Part shown: in pieces, positions 8,848 to 18,174 of the stretch | How positions within the stretch are numbered: position 1 is the first letter of the stretch | How the letters are laid out: each line of letters begins with the position of its first letter | Origin: Nitrospirales bacterium LBB_01 | GTDB lineage: Bacteria > Nitrospirota > Thermodesulfovibrionia > Thermodesulfovibrionales > Magnetobacteriaceae | DNA length: 64,000 nucleotides | Reading direction: 5' to 3' | Assembly: GCA_004376055.2 (NCBI GenBank) | Contig: CP049016.1 | Location: forward strand, 2,294,001-2,358,000 | Notes under the pieces: generated by a model | What the model was told of the DNA's origin: nothing | The model's database searches: none | The model's input: the letters and a program-made list of their open reading frames with translations, nothing else | Translations under genes and position numbers: made by a program

Positions 8848-9825
8848 CTAAGCCTTACCGGCGCTTCCAAGTACTTTTTCGTTTTTGTACTTAATCATCT
8901 TTATTAGTTCGTCTCTGGCAGGGCCTAGGTACTTTCTTGGATCAAACTCTTTAGGATTTTCAGCAAACACTTTTCTTATTACCGCGGTAACTGCCAATCT
9001 GCCGTCGCTGTCTATGTTTATCTTACAAACGTTTGAGCTTGCAGCTCTTCTTAACTGCTCCTCTGAGACGCCGACTGCGTTGTCCATCTTTCCACCGTAC
9101 TTATTTATCATATCGACGTATTCAGGAATAACCGAGGATGCGCCATGAAGGACTATCGGAAAACCGGGAATCCTCTTTTGTACCTCCTCCAATATATCAA
9201 AACGAAGCGGAGGCGGCTCCTCACCGGGTTTCACTTTAAACTTGAACGCTCCGTGCGATGTCCCAATTGATATGGCAAGGCTGTCCACTCCGGTCTTCTT
9301 TACAAAATCCTCAACCTCCTCAGGCTTTGTATAGTGGCTGACCTCTGAGGATACATCATCTTCAATGCCTGCTAACACCCCAAGCTCTCCCTCTACCGTC
9401 ACATTGTTTGCATGAGCATACTCCACAACTTTTTTGGTAAGCGCTACGTTTTCATCATAAGGATGATGTGAGCCGTCTATCATCACTGAGGAAAAACCTG
9501 AATCCACACATGACTTACACAGTTCAAACGTGTCTCCGTGGTCAAGGTGAAGGGCTATAGGAATATTTCCGCCCATGTCTTTCATCATCTGCACTGCTCC
9601 CATTGCCAGATAGCGCAAAAGGGTCTGATTGGCATACTTCCTTGCCCCGCTTGATACCTGCACTATTACCGGTGATTTAGACTCCACACATCCAATCACT
9701 ATGGCCTGAAGCTGCTCAAGATTATTGAAATTATAAGCCGGAATCGCATAGTGCCCTTCCATGGCTTTTTTAAACATCTCTTTGGTATTAACAAGACCCA
9801 GCTCGGTGTACTTTACTGCTCCCAT
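8848..9825 (-). CDS. fba: class II fructose-bisphosphate aldolase
   Basis: Interconverts fructose 1,6-bisphosphate with dihydroxyacetone phosphate and glyceraldehyde 3-phosphate in glycolysis/gluconeogenesis; a zinc enzyme. The 325-residue product has the class II signature A-L-H-L-D-H-G-D-T (catalytic Asp and zinc His) at about residue 90, the V-M-I-D-G-S-H strand, the E-G-E-L-G zinc-ligand region, and the phosphate-binding V-L-H-G-A-S-S segment followed later by K-I-N-I-D-S-D. GGAGGG precedes the ATG. A possible promoter, TTGACA-18-TACCAT, lies upstream. The H-G-A-S-S form and overall length fit the ketose-bisphosphate aldolase branch used for FBP. Confidence 0.93.
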   Translation of the reverse strand: MGAVKYTELGLVNTKEMFKKAMEGHYAIPAYNFNNLEQLQAIVIGCVESKSPVIVQVSSGARKYANQTLLRYLAMGAVQMMKDMGGNIPIALHLDHGDTFELCKSCVDSGFSSVMIDGSHHPYDENVALTKKVVEYAHANNVTVEGELGVLAGIEDDVSSEVSHYTKPEEVEDFVKKTGVDSLAISIGTSHGAFKFKVKPGEEPPPLRFDILEEVQKRIPGFPIVLHGASSVIPEYVDMINKYGGKMDNAVGVSEEQLRRAASSNVCKINIDSDGRLAVTAVIRKVFAENPKEFDPRKYLGPARDELIKMIKYKNEKVLGSAGKA

Positions 9826-9885
9826 GTTTCCCTCCGTTATTGTGTTTTAGCAATCTCAAAAAAGATTGACTCAGTTTCCATGATA

Positions 9886-9915
9886 ATGGTAATTGAGGAG
9901 CAGTCTTTTTGTCAA
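9886..9915 (-). promoter_or_regulatory. possible sigma70 promoter of fba
   Basis: On the minus strand TTGACA (9910-9915) is followed after 18 nt by TACCAT (9886-9891), about 60 nt before the fba start. The -35 matches consensus fully; the -10 matches four of six positions. Confidence 0.4.
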
Positions 9916-10272
9916 GCTTCATTTGTACGCTGGGTTTTTCCAGCAGAATTCGCAGCAACAATCATTCCCCCCCCAAAAAAAATCACCAGACTTTTTTAAG
10001 TGTTACTTATGTCACATATTTAAAAAAAAGAAAAATGCTAAATTGGCTTAACTGCTTAACCACAACACGTGGTGTACATAATAATTACAAGAATTTGGTG
10101 TTGGGGTTAATCGGAGGAAGTGACCTGATAACAGATGTCTTTTGTGTTGCATCTGTTTATGATGTTCCGTTTTAGTGGTCGCGAAGGCTGGCCTTTGGTC
10201 GGTGGAATTTATAATAAGGAGGAGAGTGCCATAAACCAGGGGGTAGTATTCGGTGGTTTAGTGGTGCTCGTA
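9916..10272. other. intergenic region upstream of the cytochrome genes
   Basis: No convincing gene is seen. The region holds an eight-C/eight-A homopolymer junction (9967-9982), a CRP/FNR-like palindrome at 10001-10016, and a strong purine-rich ribosome-binding site AAGGAGGAG near 10216-10224 that is not followed by a usual in-frame start codon. Confidence 0.6.
10001..10016. promoter_or_regulatory. CRP/FNR-family-like operator
   Basis: TGTTA-N6-TCACA differs by one base from the CRP consensus TGTGA-N6-TCACA. It lies about 270 nt upstream of the diheme cytochrome start. Such sites often control anaerobic respiratory genes; which regulator binds here is unknown. Confidence 0.35.
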
Positions 10273-11022
10273 ATGAAAGGTATGACTTTAGAACACAGAG
10301 AAATGCTCTACAAGAAGTTTTTTTATGTCTTTGTTCTTGCTGTCCTTACCTTGGTTGCTGTACCGTCATCGTACGCTGCGGAATCAGATGGTAAAGACGT
10401 TTATAAAAGGTACTGTTCACCTTGCCACGGTGAAAAAGGAGAAGGTAACGGCCCTGTTGCAAAGGCGCTGTTTCCAAAACCCAGAGATTTCACTCAGGGG
10501 TCTTATAAAATTAAATCAACTTCAGGCACACTGCCCCTGGACAGCGATATCCTTCGCACAATTAAAAACGGTATGCCAGGTACCAGCATGACCCCGTGGG
10601 ATGTGCTCTCCGATGCCCAACGCAATTCGCTACTGCCTGTACTAAAAGGATTTTCAAAGTATTTTAGTCAAGAGACGCCCGATGCTCCTGCCAAAGTGAC
10701 TGGTCATTTCGGATCTTCAGCAAGTGCAATAGCTGATGGGAAAAAGCTCTACATGGATAAGGGTTGCTGGGAATGCCACGGCGCTACCGGTAAAGGTGAC
10801 GGCTTTAAGGCTGACAGACTGAAAGACGACTGGGGTAATCCGATTTCTGCCTACGACTTCACACAGGGTGATAAGTTCAAAGGCGGCAGTTCTGATGAGG
10901 ATGTATTTCTTAGATTTACCACAGGGATGTCAGGCACCCCAATGCCTTCTTATGAAGATTCACTCACGGCTGAACAGAGGTGGAACCTGGTCCACTATGT
11001 GAAGTCATTGATGAAAAAATGA
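10273..11022 (+). CDS. diheme c-type cytochrome
   Basis: A secreted electron-transfer protein with two heme c sites, C-S-P-C-H and C-W-E-C-H, each at the start of a cytochrome-c-like domain that ends with a methionine-containing loop (G-M-P-G-T-S-M and G-M-S-G-T-P-M). The N-terminus has a signal peptide: L-Y-K-K then a hydrophobic core ending P-S-S-Y-A-A-E. The start is uncertain: ATG codons at 10273, 10282 and 10303 all precede the signal peptide, and the best ribosome-binding site (near 10220) is too far upstream for any of them. The octaheme cytochrome gene follows after 91 nt on the same strand, so the two are probably co-transcribed and this protein may carry its electrons. Confidence 0.9.
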   Translation: MKGMTLEHREMLYKKFFYVFVLAVLTLVAVPSSYAAESDGKDVYKRYCSPCHGEKGEGNGPVAKALFPKPRDFTQGSYKIKSTSGTLPLDSDILRTIKNGMPGTSMTPWDVLSDAQRNSLLPVLKGFSKYFSQETPDAPAKVTGHFGSSASAIADGKKLYMDKGCWECHGATGKGDGFKADRLKDDWGNPISAYDFTQGDKFKGGSSDEDVFLRFTTGMSGTPMPSYEDSLTAEQRWNLVHYVKSLMKK

Positions 11023-11113
11023 ACAACAGGACACTACAGCGTGTATTGTCTTTCTGCTGCCGGCACATAGTCTGGAGGCAGAAACCAGAGACTAATATAA
11101 GGAGATGGGAAAC

Positions 11114-12760
11114 ATGAAATATATAGTCAACAGAAAGTTGGCCTTAGGCGTTATCTTTTTGATGTTCGCGATGTCAATATCTGTGCCGGTCTTTGCTAAG
11201 GATAGCGTAGAGGAAAAGAAAGTCTTTAAGAATTTCTATGAGGGAACCTCTGACGCTTACAGAGATCAGTACGAAAAACATGTAGGGCTTTCAAAGGGCT
11301 CTGGCCCCTTAAGCGATGCTTTTAAACCAATGAAGCTTTTTATGTATTGGAGCCCTGAAAGGCACTACGTACCCTCTGAAAAACTTGACCACTCTATCTT
11401 TATCGAACAAAACAGGAGTGATCTGTGCGTCAAGTGTCATGAGGGAATAAATTTGGGAACAGTAGAGGATTGGAGACAATCGGCTCACTTTGATCCCAGA
11501 AAAACACCCTATTTAGCAGCTAAAACCGACGAAATAGAGAAAACCATTAACAGAAAAATTACCAAAGTCGAGTGTATTGACTGTCACGCAGACAAGACCA
11601 AGAAACAGATTCGGATGCCTTCTGCAAATGTTTGCGGCGAGTGTCACGGAGATCAGGTGCTTGAGCTTATGAGCGAACGTGAGCAGGGCCGCCCTAACCA
11701 CGTACAAGGATGGGAGTCAAACGTTGTAGTGCCGTGGTATGTGGAGGCCGGAGTAAAGGGTCAGTTACCAGGCATGATTGGCTGCGACCTCTGTCATGCT
11801 TCAGCAGAGAAATGCGACGTCTGCCACACAAGACATAAGTTTTCAGCGGCAGAGGCGAGGCAGCCCGAGTCTTGTGAAAGCTGCCACATGGGTCCTGACC
11901 ATCCAGATTCAGAAACATACAGTGATTCAAAACATGGAAAGCTTTATGAGATGAGCAAAGAACATATGGATTTCAGCAAACCTCTTGCTCGTGTTGAAGT
12001 TGGCAAGGATTACCGCACCCCAACATGTCAGCTTTGCCACATGTATCAGGGCAGCGGCAGATATTCGCATAACTTTGTTTCTAAGGGCATCTGGAGAATG
12101 GGTACAGTACCGCCAACCCAGATTCAATACAAGTCTTCGCTGAAAGACTACCCGTATGGTATAAAGATAATTCCACCAAAGGTTGACATTCATTCGGCAG
12201 CTAACCTGGCAAAAAGAGACAAGTGGATTGAGCTATGTTCAAAGTGCCACGGTCCCAGATTCTCTGAATTATATCTTGAAGCGATGGATGACTTTATGAT
12301 TACTGCGTTTGAGAGGACTGATGAGGCTCAGCTGATACTGGATAATCTAGTTAAGGATAATATGCTCTATCCGTCAGCTGCAAAGAGAGGCATCTACCCT
12401 CTGGGCGACAAAATAGCCGGAGCATTAGGGCCTAAACTGCTTGGTGACGGTGTTTACAATGCCTTCAAATCACTAAACGGTAAGGTGCCTGTAATAGGCC
12501 CAATCCTTGGCGTTTATGGCCTATTTTTCTCAGGGGAAAATAATCCCTCCGTCATAGAGATAGCCTATGCCAAGATGTGGTTCTTCTATAAACTGCAAGG
12601 ATACAAAGGCGTAGCTCACACCCAGCAGGATTATATGTGGTGGTGGGGTATGGCTCCTATGCTTGAGCAGTTGAATGTTATAAAGTCTGAGGATGCAAGA
12701 CTGCGCAGAGAAGCAGCTATGGATCCAATGCGTCACAAAAGCACAAAAACAGGTAAATAA
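11114..12760 (+). CDS. HAO-like octaheme c-type cytochrome
   Basis: A 548-residue exported multiheme protein. Eight C-x-x-C-H heme sites are visible in order: C-V-K-C-H, C-I-D-C-H, C-G-E-C-H, C-D-L-C-H, C-D-V-C-H, C-E-S-C-H, C-Q-L-C-H and C-S-K-C-H. The C-D-V-C-H-T-R-H-K-F-S segment, the C-x-x-C-H-M-G-P-D-H-P motif and the long helical C-terminal domain without hemes are typical of the hydroxylamine oxidoreductase (HAO) family of octaheme cytochromes. The signal peptide ends V-F-A-K-D. ATG 11114 is chosen because AAGGAG is 10 nt upstream; the in-frame ATG at 11105 overlaps that site. Family members oxidise hydroxylamine or hydrazine, or reduce nitrite/hydroxylamine. Which direction applies depends on the catalytic cross-link tyrosine, which cannot be assigned by eye. 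Confidence 0.9.
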   Translation: MKYIVNRKLALGVIFLMFAMSISVPVFAKDSVEEKKVFKNFYEGTSDAYRDQYEKHVGLSKGSGPLSDAFKPMKLFMYWSPERHYVPSEKLDHSIFIEQNRSDLCVKCHEGINLGTVEDWRQSAHFDPRKTPYLAAKTDEIEKTINRKITKVECIDCHADKTKKQIRMPSANVCGECHGDQVLELMSEREQGRPNHVQGWESNVVVPWYVEAGVKGQLPGMIGCDLCHASAEKCDVCHTRHKFSAAEARQPESCESCHMGPDHPDSETYSDSKHGKLYEMSKEHMDFSKPLARVEVGKDYRTPTCQLCHMYQGSGRYSHNFVSKGIWRMGTVPPTQIQYKSSLKDYPYGIKIIPPKVDIHSAANLAKRDKWIELCSKCHGPRFSELYLEAMDDFMITAFERTDEAQLILDNLVKDNMLYPSAAKRGIYPLGDKIAGALGPKLLGDGVYNAFKSLNGKVPVIGPILGVYGLFFSGENNPSVIEIAYAKMWFFYKLQGYKGVAHTQQDYMWWWGMAPMLEQLNVIKSEDARLRREAAMDPMRHKSTKTGK

Positions 12761-12768
12761 ATAGAATA

Positions 12769-12798
12769 AGGGAAAGGGCTCTGTAGAGCCCTTTCCCT
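12769..12798. terminator. bidirectional terminator hairpin
   Basis: A perfect 13-bp stem AGGGAAAGGGCTC / GAGCCCTTTCCCT with a 4-nt loop, lying between two convergent genes 9 nt after the octaheme cytochrome stop. The right arm contains the first bases of the stop codon of the potassium-channel gene on the other strand. Confidence 0.8.
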
Positions 12799-13804
12799 AA
12801 TTTCCTGCAAGTTTTTCTACCTCGTTTAATTTGTTGACCTCTCCGAGGGCTATAAGAATGTCACCCGCTTTGATTATGGTCTTATGGGTTGGATTAAAAC
12901 GCATTTCGCCATCTGAGCGCTTTATGGCTACTATAATAATACCAAATTTACGTCCTATCTCTGTCTCTGCCACCGTTTGGTCAACAAACACAGAGGACTC
13001 CTTAACATATATCTCCTCCATTTGAAGCGCAATGTTACCGCTTAGCGTGGCAAACTCAAGGAAATCTACTACCGCCGGTTTTAGTATCGTTTGAGCTATC
13101 TTTATCCCGCCGATATTGTATGGGGCTACTACCCTGTCAGCTCCAGCCCTCATAAGTTTCAACTCCGTGCTCTCTTCAACTGCCCTTGCAACTATCTTAA
13201 GAGACGGATTCAGTACCCGAGCCGATAGCACCACAAAGAGATTATTGGCGTCAGTTGAAAGCACCGACACAATTCCCTTAGCCCGTTCAATACCTGCCAT
13301 CTTTAAAGTCTCATCATGTGTTGCATCGCCGGTTATAAACAAATAGTCCTCTTCTTCAAGTTTTACCATCTCTTGATCTATTACAACAAAGGGCACTCCA
13401 GATGATTTCAACTCCTTGCATATTATCCGGCCCATCCTGCCAAAACCGCAGATTATATAGTGTTCTTTTATCTCTTTTATTTTCTTTTCCAACTTCCTCC
13501 TCCCGAGAATTTTCTGAAACTCTCCTTCAAATAACGCCCTCAAGCCCACATTGACATTGTAGGCTAAAATTCCAACCCCAGAAAAAATCAAAAAAATTGT
13601 GAATGCCCTACCCTTGTCGCTTAGTGCATGTACCTCCTGAAAGCCTATCGTTGCGAGTGTTATGACTACCATGTAAAACGAATCAAACGCATTCCATCCC
13701 TCTACAGCCATGTAGCCAAATGTACCAGTAGCAAGTATCGCAACCAACAGTGCTGCCGATATTATAAGCTGTTTTCTTAACTCTCCTACGGGAGCGTGTA
13801 TCAC
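12797..13804 (-). CDS. TrkA-type potassium channel protein
   Basis: A 335-residue protein with two transmembrane helices (about residues 12-32 and 65-88) around a pore loop, then an RCK_N/TrkA-N domain beginning H-Y-I-I-C-G-F-G-R-M-G (Rossmann NAD-binding glycine motif) and an RCK_C domain at the end. This is the MthK-like architecture for gated K+ conduction in the inner membrane. The pore filter reads T-I-G-F-Q-E where most K+ channels have T-V-G-Y-G. The start is GTG at 13804 with GGAG 8 nt upstream; an out-of-frame ATG overlaps it. It is single-gene and convergent with the cytochrome pair. Confidence 0.85.
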   Translation of the reverse strand: MIHAPVGELRKQLIISAALLVAILATGTFGYMAVEGWNAFDSFYMVVITLATIGFQEVHALSDKGRAFTIFLIFSGVGILAYNVNVGLRALFEGEFQKILGRRKLEKKIKEIKEHYIICGFGRMGRIICKELKSSGVPFVVIDQEMVKLEEEDYLFITGDATHDETLKMAGIERAKGIVSVLSTDANNLFVVLSARVLNPSLKIVARAVEESTELKLMRAGADRVVAPYNIGGIKIAQTILKPAVVDFLEFATLSGNIALQMEEIYVKESSVFVDQTVAETEIGRKFGIIIVAIKRSDGEMRFNPTHKTIIKAGDILIALGEVNKLNEVEKLAGN

Positions 13805-13883
13805 ATTATGATCTCCATTTTATATTATGCTGCGTTCAGAAATAAACAAAAACACACTTGGGTTTAACTTTGATAATGAAAAC

Positions 13884-13963
13884 TGGATTCCTGCTTTCGC
13901 AGGAATGACAGAAAGGACGACACCATCCTTTGTCATTCCCGCCTACGAGCGGGAATCCAGTCT
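13884..13963 (+). repeat. family A palindromic core
   Basis: Double stem-loop with the same halves as the other copies (TGGATTCCTGC... and ...GCGGGAATCCAGTC). It lies between the K+ channel gene and the end of rpoC. The long terminal repeats of family A are not recognisable in its flanks. Confidence 0.9.
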
Positions 13964-14019
13964 TTTTTCATATCCATTAAATTCACTTTTTAAAAGCAAA
14001 TTTAATCACATCATGTCAA

Positions 14020-17000
14020 TCATGTTTCCAGCACAGGTTCTTCGTGCTCATGCACTTGCTGTTGCTCATGTTCTGCTTCTTGTTCTTTCTTTACATCTGA
14101 TTCGCGTTTTACATAAGTGTTTCTGTATCTATCCATACCGGTGCCGCACGGGATTATTTTACCCATGATAACGTTTTCCTTTAGCCCGCGCAACTCATCA
14201 ACGCCGCCGGCAAGTGCTGCATCTGTAAGCACTCGTGTGGTTTCCTGAAACGATGCCGCAGATACCCAGCTGTAGGTGGTCAGTGACGCCTTTGTTATGC
14301 CAAGAAGAAGTGGCTTACCTATTGCCGGTCTCTTACCCTCAGACATGAACACAGCATTCAATTCCTGAAACTCCATCCTGTCCACCTGATCGCCTATCAT
14401 AAGCTCAGTGTCACCGGGATCCTCTATACGCACCTTTCTCATCATCTGTCTGATTATTATCTCAATATGCTTGTCGTTAATTGAAACACCCTGCAGGCGG
14501 TAAACCTTCTGAACCTCATCCACAAGATAGCGCTGAAGCTCGGTTGGCCCAAGTATGTCCAAAATATCGTGTGGATTTACAGCCCCATCCATAAGAGCCT
14601 CTCCGGCTTTTACCCAGTCACCCTCATGAACTGTCACATGTTTACCCTTTGGGATTGTGTATTCTTTAACAACATCGCCGCCGCGCACCTTTACCATTCG
14701 TGAGCCTTTCTGAGTTGACACAAACTCAACTACACCGTCTATTTCTGAAACTAGTGTTGGCTCCTTCGGTTTACGTGCTTCAAATAACTCAGCTACTCGT
14801 GGGAGACCACCGGTTATGTCTTTTGTCTTAACAGTCTCTCTTGGAATTTTTGCTAAAACATCGCCGGGAGCAACAAGGTCGTTTTTCTCTACCAGAATGT
14901 TTGACCCCACAGGGAGCATATACCGAGCTGGTACTCCATTAGGAAGTTTAAGAGTTGCCTTCCCATGCTCGTCCTTTATGGAAATTCTTGGTCTTAGGTC
15001 TAAATGTGTAGGGAAATCCACTATGAGTCTATGAGAAAGACCAGTTATTTCGTCAACCTGTTCTTTAACTGTCACCCCCTCTTCAACATCTCCCCATGCA
15101 ACACGCCCGCCAACCTCTGTTAAAATCGAGGTGGAGTACGGATCCCATTCGGCAATCTTTTGCCCAATTTGCACCTTGTCGCCGTCTTTTACTAAAAGCT
15201 TGGCGGCATACACAATGTTGTGCTTTTCACGCTCACGACCACTCTCATCCACAACCGCTATGAACGCATTACGGTTCATAACCACATGCAGACCATCACG
15301 ATTTATGACTGAGTTAACGTCCATAAATTGGATAGTACCGGAGTGTTTTACACTAAGAACAGCCTGCTCAATTATCTTTGTAGCAGCGCCTCCAATGTGG
15401 AAGGTTCTCATGGTAAGCTGTGTTCCAGGCTCTCCGATTGACTGAGCCGCTATGATTCCCACAGCCTCAGCCATTTGAATCCGCTCGTTTCTTGCCAAAT
15501 CTCTGCCATAGCAGTTCATACATATTCCAAAGCGAGTTTGACAAGTAAGCACAGAGCGAATCTTTACCCTGTCTATACCAGCCTCAACAATACGAATGAC
15601 CATCTCCTCATCTATGTCGCCGTTTTTTGGCAGAATAATTTCCTTAGTTACAGGGTCGCGGATGTCCTCAGCCGAGATTCGCCCAAGGAGTCTTTCCTCA
15701 AGAGGTTGTATTATCTCGCCTCCTTCGATAAGAGCCGTTATCATTATCCCATCGTCAGTGCCACAGTCCTCCTCGGTGATTATAACGTCCTGTGCCACAT
15801 CGACCAGTCTTCTTGTAAGATAACCTGAGTTAGCGGTTTTAAGAGCCGTATCGGCTAGCCCCTTACGAGCACCGTGGGTTGAGATAAAGTACTGAAGCGG
15901 AGAGAGTCCTTCACGGAAATTAGCCGTAATCGGGGTTTCTATGATTTCCCCCGATGGCTTTGCCATAAGACCTCTCATACCAGCAAGCTGGCGTATCTGT
16001 GCCGCTGAGCCTCTTGCACCAGAGTCAGCCATCATAAAGACGCTGTTAAAGGCGCGGCTTTTTTCGATTTCCTCCGGTGTGAATGTTTTACCCTCCTCGG
16101 CTCCCAACTCAGCCATCATGACCTCGGCCACTTTCTCCGTCACATTTGCCCATATATCTATGACCTTGTTGTACCGCTCGCCCTGAGTTATAAGCCCGTC
16201 AGAGTACTGCTTATAAACCTCCATAACTTCCTTCTCAGCGCCCTTTAGTATCTCAGGCTTTTGCGACGGCACGTGCATGTCCGAGATACAGATGGAAATT
16301 CCCGATTTTGTAGCATACTCAAAGCCAAGTCTTTTCAGCTCATCCAAAAACAACACGGTTTTTCTCTTCCCTGCATACTTATGAGCATAGTCTATTACCT
16401 TTTGCACTTCTTTTTTCGTAAGCACCCGGTTAATCTCCTGAAACGGCACGCCCTCAGGAACTATCTCATAAAAAAGCACTCTACCCACTGTTGTTGATAC
16501 CTTCTCGCGGTCTATATAAACTGATATCTTTGCATGTTCTACTATAACTCCGTTGTCATAAGCAATACGTACCTCATCGGGAGAAGAAAATATCTTGCCC
16601 TCACCCTTTGCGCCGAGTTTTTCCTTAGTCAGGTAGTAGATGCCCAAAACCATGTCCTGAGTAGGAAGCACAATTGGCTTACCGCTAGCAGGTGAGAGCA
16701 GATTGTTTATAGACATCATAAGCACCCTTGCCTCCACCTGTGCCTCTATGGAAAGCGGCACGTGCACTGCCATCTGATCGCCGTCAAAGTCTGCATTATA
16801 TGACGTACAGACAAGAGGATGGAGTTTTATAGCCTTTCCCTCTATTAATACAGGGTCAAAGGCCTGTATGCCAAGCCTGTGAAGGGTCGGCGCCCTGTTT
16901 AACAGAACCGGATGCTCTTTGATTACCTCTTCAAGGGCATCCCAAACCTCCGGACGTTCCATCTCAACGAATTTCTTAGCCTGCTTTATGGTTGTAACGT

Positions 17001-18171
17001 ATCCCTTGTCCTCAAGTTTATTGAAAACGAAAGGCTTAAAAAGTTCAAGAGCCATAAGTTTTGGTATGCCGCATTGGTGGAGTTTTAAATCAGGACCAAC
17101 CACAATAACTGAACGCCCTGAGTAATCAACTCGTTTACCCAAAAGGTTTTGTCTGAAACGCCCCTGTTTACCCTTTATCATGTCGCTTAGGGATTTTAGC
17201 GAACGTTTGGTAGAGCCTTTGGGCACTTTGGCTCCCTTTGTGTTATCAAACAGAGAGTCAACCGATTCCTGAAGCATACGCTTTTCGTTTTTAACTATAA
17301 CGCTTGGCGCTTTCAGCTCCATTAACCGCTTTAGCCTGTTGTTTCTGTTAATAACCCTGCGGTAGAGATCATTTAAATCACTGGTGGCAAACCTGCCTCC
17401 CTGAAGCGGCACAAGAGGTCTTAAATCCGGTGGAAGCACAGGGATTACATCAAGAATCATCCATTCGGGTCTGTTACCAGATGTTAAAAAATCCTCCACT
17501 ATTTTCAAGCGCTTAGTGAGACGCTTTTTTATCCCGACGGAGGTAATCTCATGGATTTTTATCTTTAGCTCGGTATCAAGCGAGCCTAAATCCACCTTCT
17601 TAAGCAGCTCCCTAATGGCCTCAGCTCCCATTCCAGCCTTAAACTTGTTACCAAGCTCCTGGTTGTTTTTCTTGTACTCATCTTCTGTAAGAACTTGTTT
17701 TTCTTTAAGTGGGGTGTCCCCTGGGTCAATTACCACATAGCTCTCAAAGTAGAGGACTTTTTCCAGATTTTTCATAGTCATATCCAAAAGCAGCCCTATG
17801 CGGCTGGGAACTCCTTTTAGAAACCAGATATGAGCAACCGGCGTGCAAAGCTCTATGTGAGCAAGACGCTCCCGTCTTACCTTTGCGTGTATAACCTCAA
17901 CACCGCACTTATCACACACCACACCGCGATGCTTCATTCGCTTATACTTTCCGCAAATACACTCCCAGTCCTTTACCGGCCCAAATATCTTGGCACAAAA
18001 GAGCCCATCTTTTTCAGGCTTAAAAGTCCTGTAATTTATTGTCTCAGGTTTTTTAACCTCTCCAAACGACCACTCCCTGATTCTCTCCGGCGATGCCAGC
18101 TTTATCCTTACGGCATCAAACTCCTTCTGACTCTTCGGTTCGTGGTACATACCAAACATAGATTCTGACAA
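14020..18171 (-). CDS. rpoC: DNA-directed RNA polymerase subunit beta'
   Basis: Largest RNA polymerase core subunit, 1383 residues. The catalytic magnesium loop [12 protein letters not shown] is present in the first half. The N-terminal zinc ribbon (C-I-C-G-K-Y...C-D-K-C-G-V) is intact, as is the second zinc site (C-G-T-D-D-G ... C-x-x-C-Y-G-R-D-L). The C-terminus has an acidic/His tail rich in Glu and Gln. It follows rpoB after 3 nt and ends the operon. Size and domain order are normal for a bacterial beta' without large insertions. Confidence 0.98.
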   Translation of the reverse strand: MSESMFGMYHEPKSQKEFDAVRIKLASPERIREWSFGEVKKPETINYRTFKPEKDGLFCAKIFGPVKDWECICGKYKRMKHRGVVCDKCGVEVIHAKVRRERLAHIELCTPVAHIWFLKGVPSRIGLLLDMTMKNLEKVLYFESYVVIDPGDTPLKEKQVLTEDEYKKNNQELGNKFKAGMGAEAIRELLKKVDLGSLDTELKIKIHEITSVGIKKRLTKRLKIVEDFLTSGNRPEWMILDVIPVLPPDLRPLVPLQGGRFATSDLNDLYRRVINRNNRLKRLMELKAPSVIVKNEKRMLQESVDSLFDNTKGAKVPKGSTKRSLKSLSDMIKGKQGRFRQNLLGKRVDYSGRSVIVVGPDLKLHQCGIPKLMALELFKPFVFNKLEDKGYVTTIKQAKKFVEMERPEVWDALEEVIKEHPVLLNRAPTLHRLGIQAFDPVLIEGKAIKLHPLVCTSYNADFDGDQMAVHVPLSIEAQVEARVLMMSINNLLSPASGKPIVLPTQDMVLGIYYLTKEKLGAKGEGKIFSSPDEVRIAYDNGVIVEHAKISVYIDREKVSTTVGRVLFYEIVPEGVPFQEINRVLTKKEVQKVIDYAHKYAGKRKTVLFLDELKRLGFEYATKSGISICISDMHVPSQKPEILKGAEKEVMEVYKQYSDGLITQGERYNKVIDIWANVTEKVAEVMMAELGAEEGKTFTPEEIEKSRAFNSVFMMADSGARGSAAQIRQLAGMRGLMAKPSGEIIETPITANFREGLSPLQYFISTHGARKGLADTALKTANSGYLTRRLVDVAQDVIITEEDCGTDDGIMITALIEGGEIIQPLEERLLGRISAEDIRDPVTKEIILPKNGDIDEEMVIRIVEAGIDRVKIRSVLTCQTRFGICMNCYGRDLARNERIQMAEAVGIIAAQSIGEPGTQLTMRTFHIGGAATKIIEQAVLSVKHSGTIQFMDVNSVINRDGLHVVMNRNAFIAVVDESGREREKHNIVYAAKLLVKDGDKVQIGQKIAEWDPYSTSILTEVGGRVAWGDVEEGVTVKEQVDEITGLSHRLIVDFPTHLDLRPRISIKDEHGKATLKLPNGVPARYMLPVGSNILVEKNDLVAPGDVLAKIPRETVKTKDITGGLPRVAELFEARKPKEPTLVSEIDGVVEFVSTQKGSRMVKVRGGDVVKEYTIPKGKHVTVHEGDWVKAGEALMDGAVNPHDILDILGPTELQRYLVDEVQKVYRLQGVSINDKHIEIIIRQMMRKVRIEDPGDTELMIGDQVDRMEFQELNAVFMSEGKRPAIGKPLLLGITKASLTTYSWVSAASFQETTRVLTDAALAGGVDELRGLKENVIMGKIIPCGTGMDRYRNTYVKRESDVKKEQEAEHEQQQVHEHEEPVLET

Positions 18172-18174
18172 ATC

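Noticed and set aside
9967-9982. Homopolymer C/A tract as a phase-variation switch
   Set aside because: It lies far from any start codon or promoter element that I can identify; no gene frame depends on it.
15475-15828. Plus-strand open frames within rpoC and rpoB
   Set aside because: Shadows of conserved polymerase coding sequence; no homology features.
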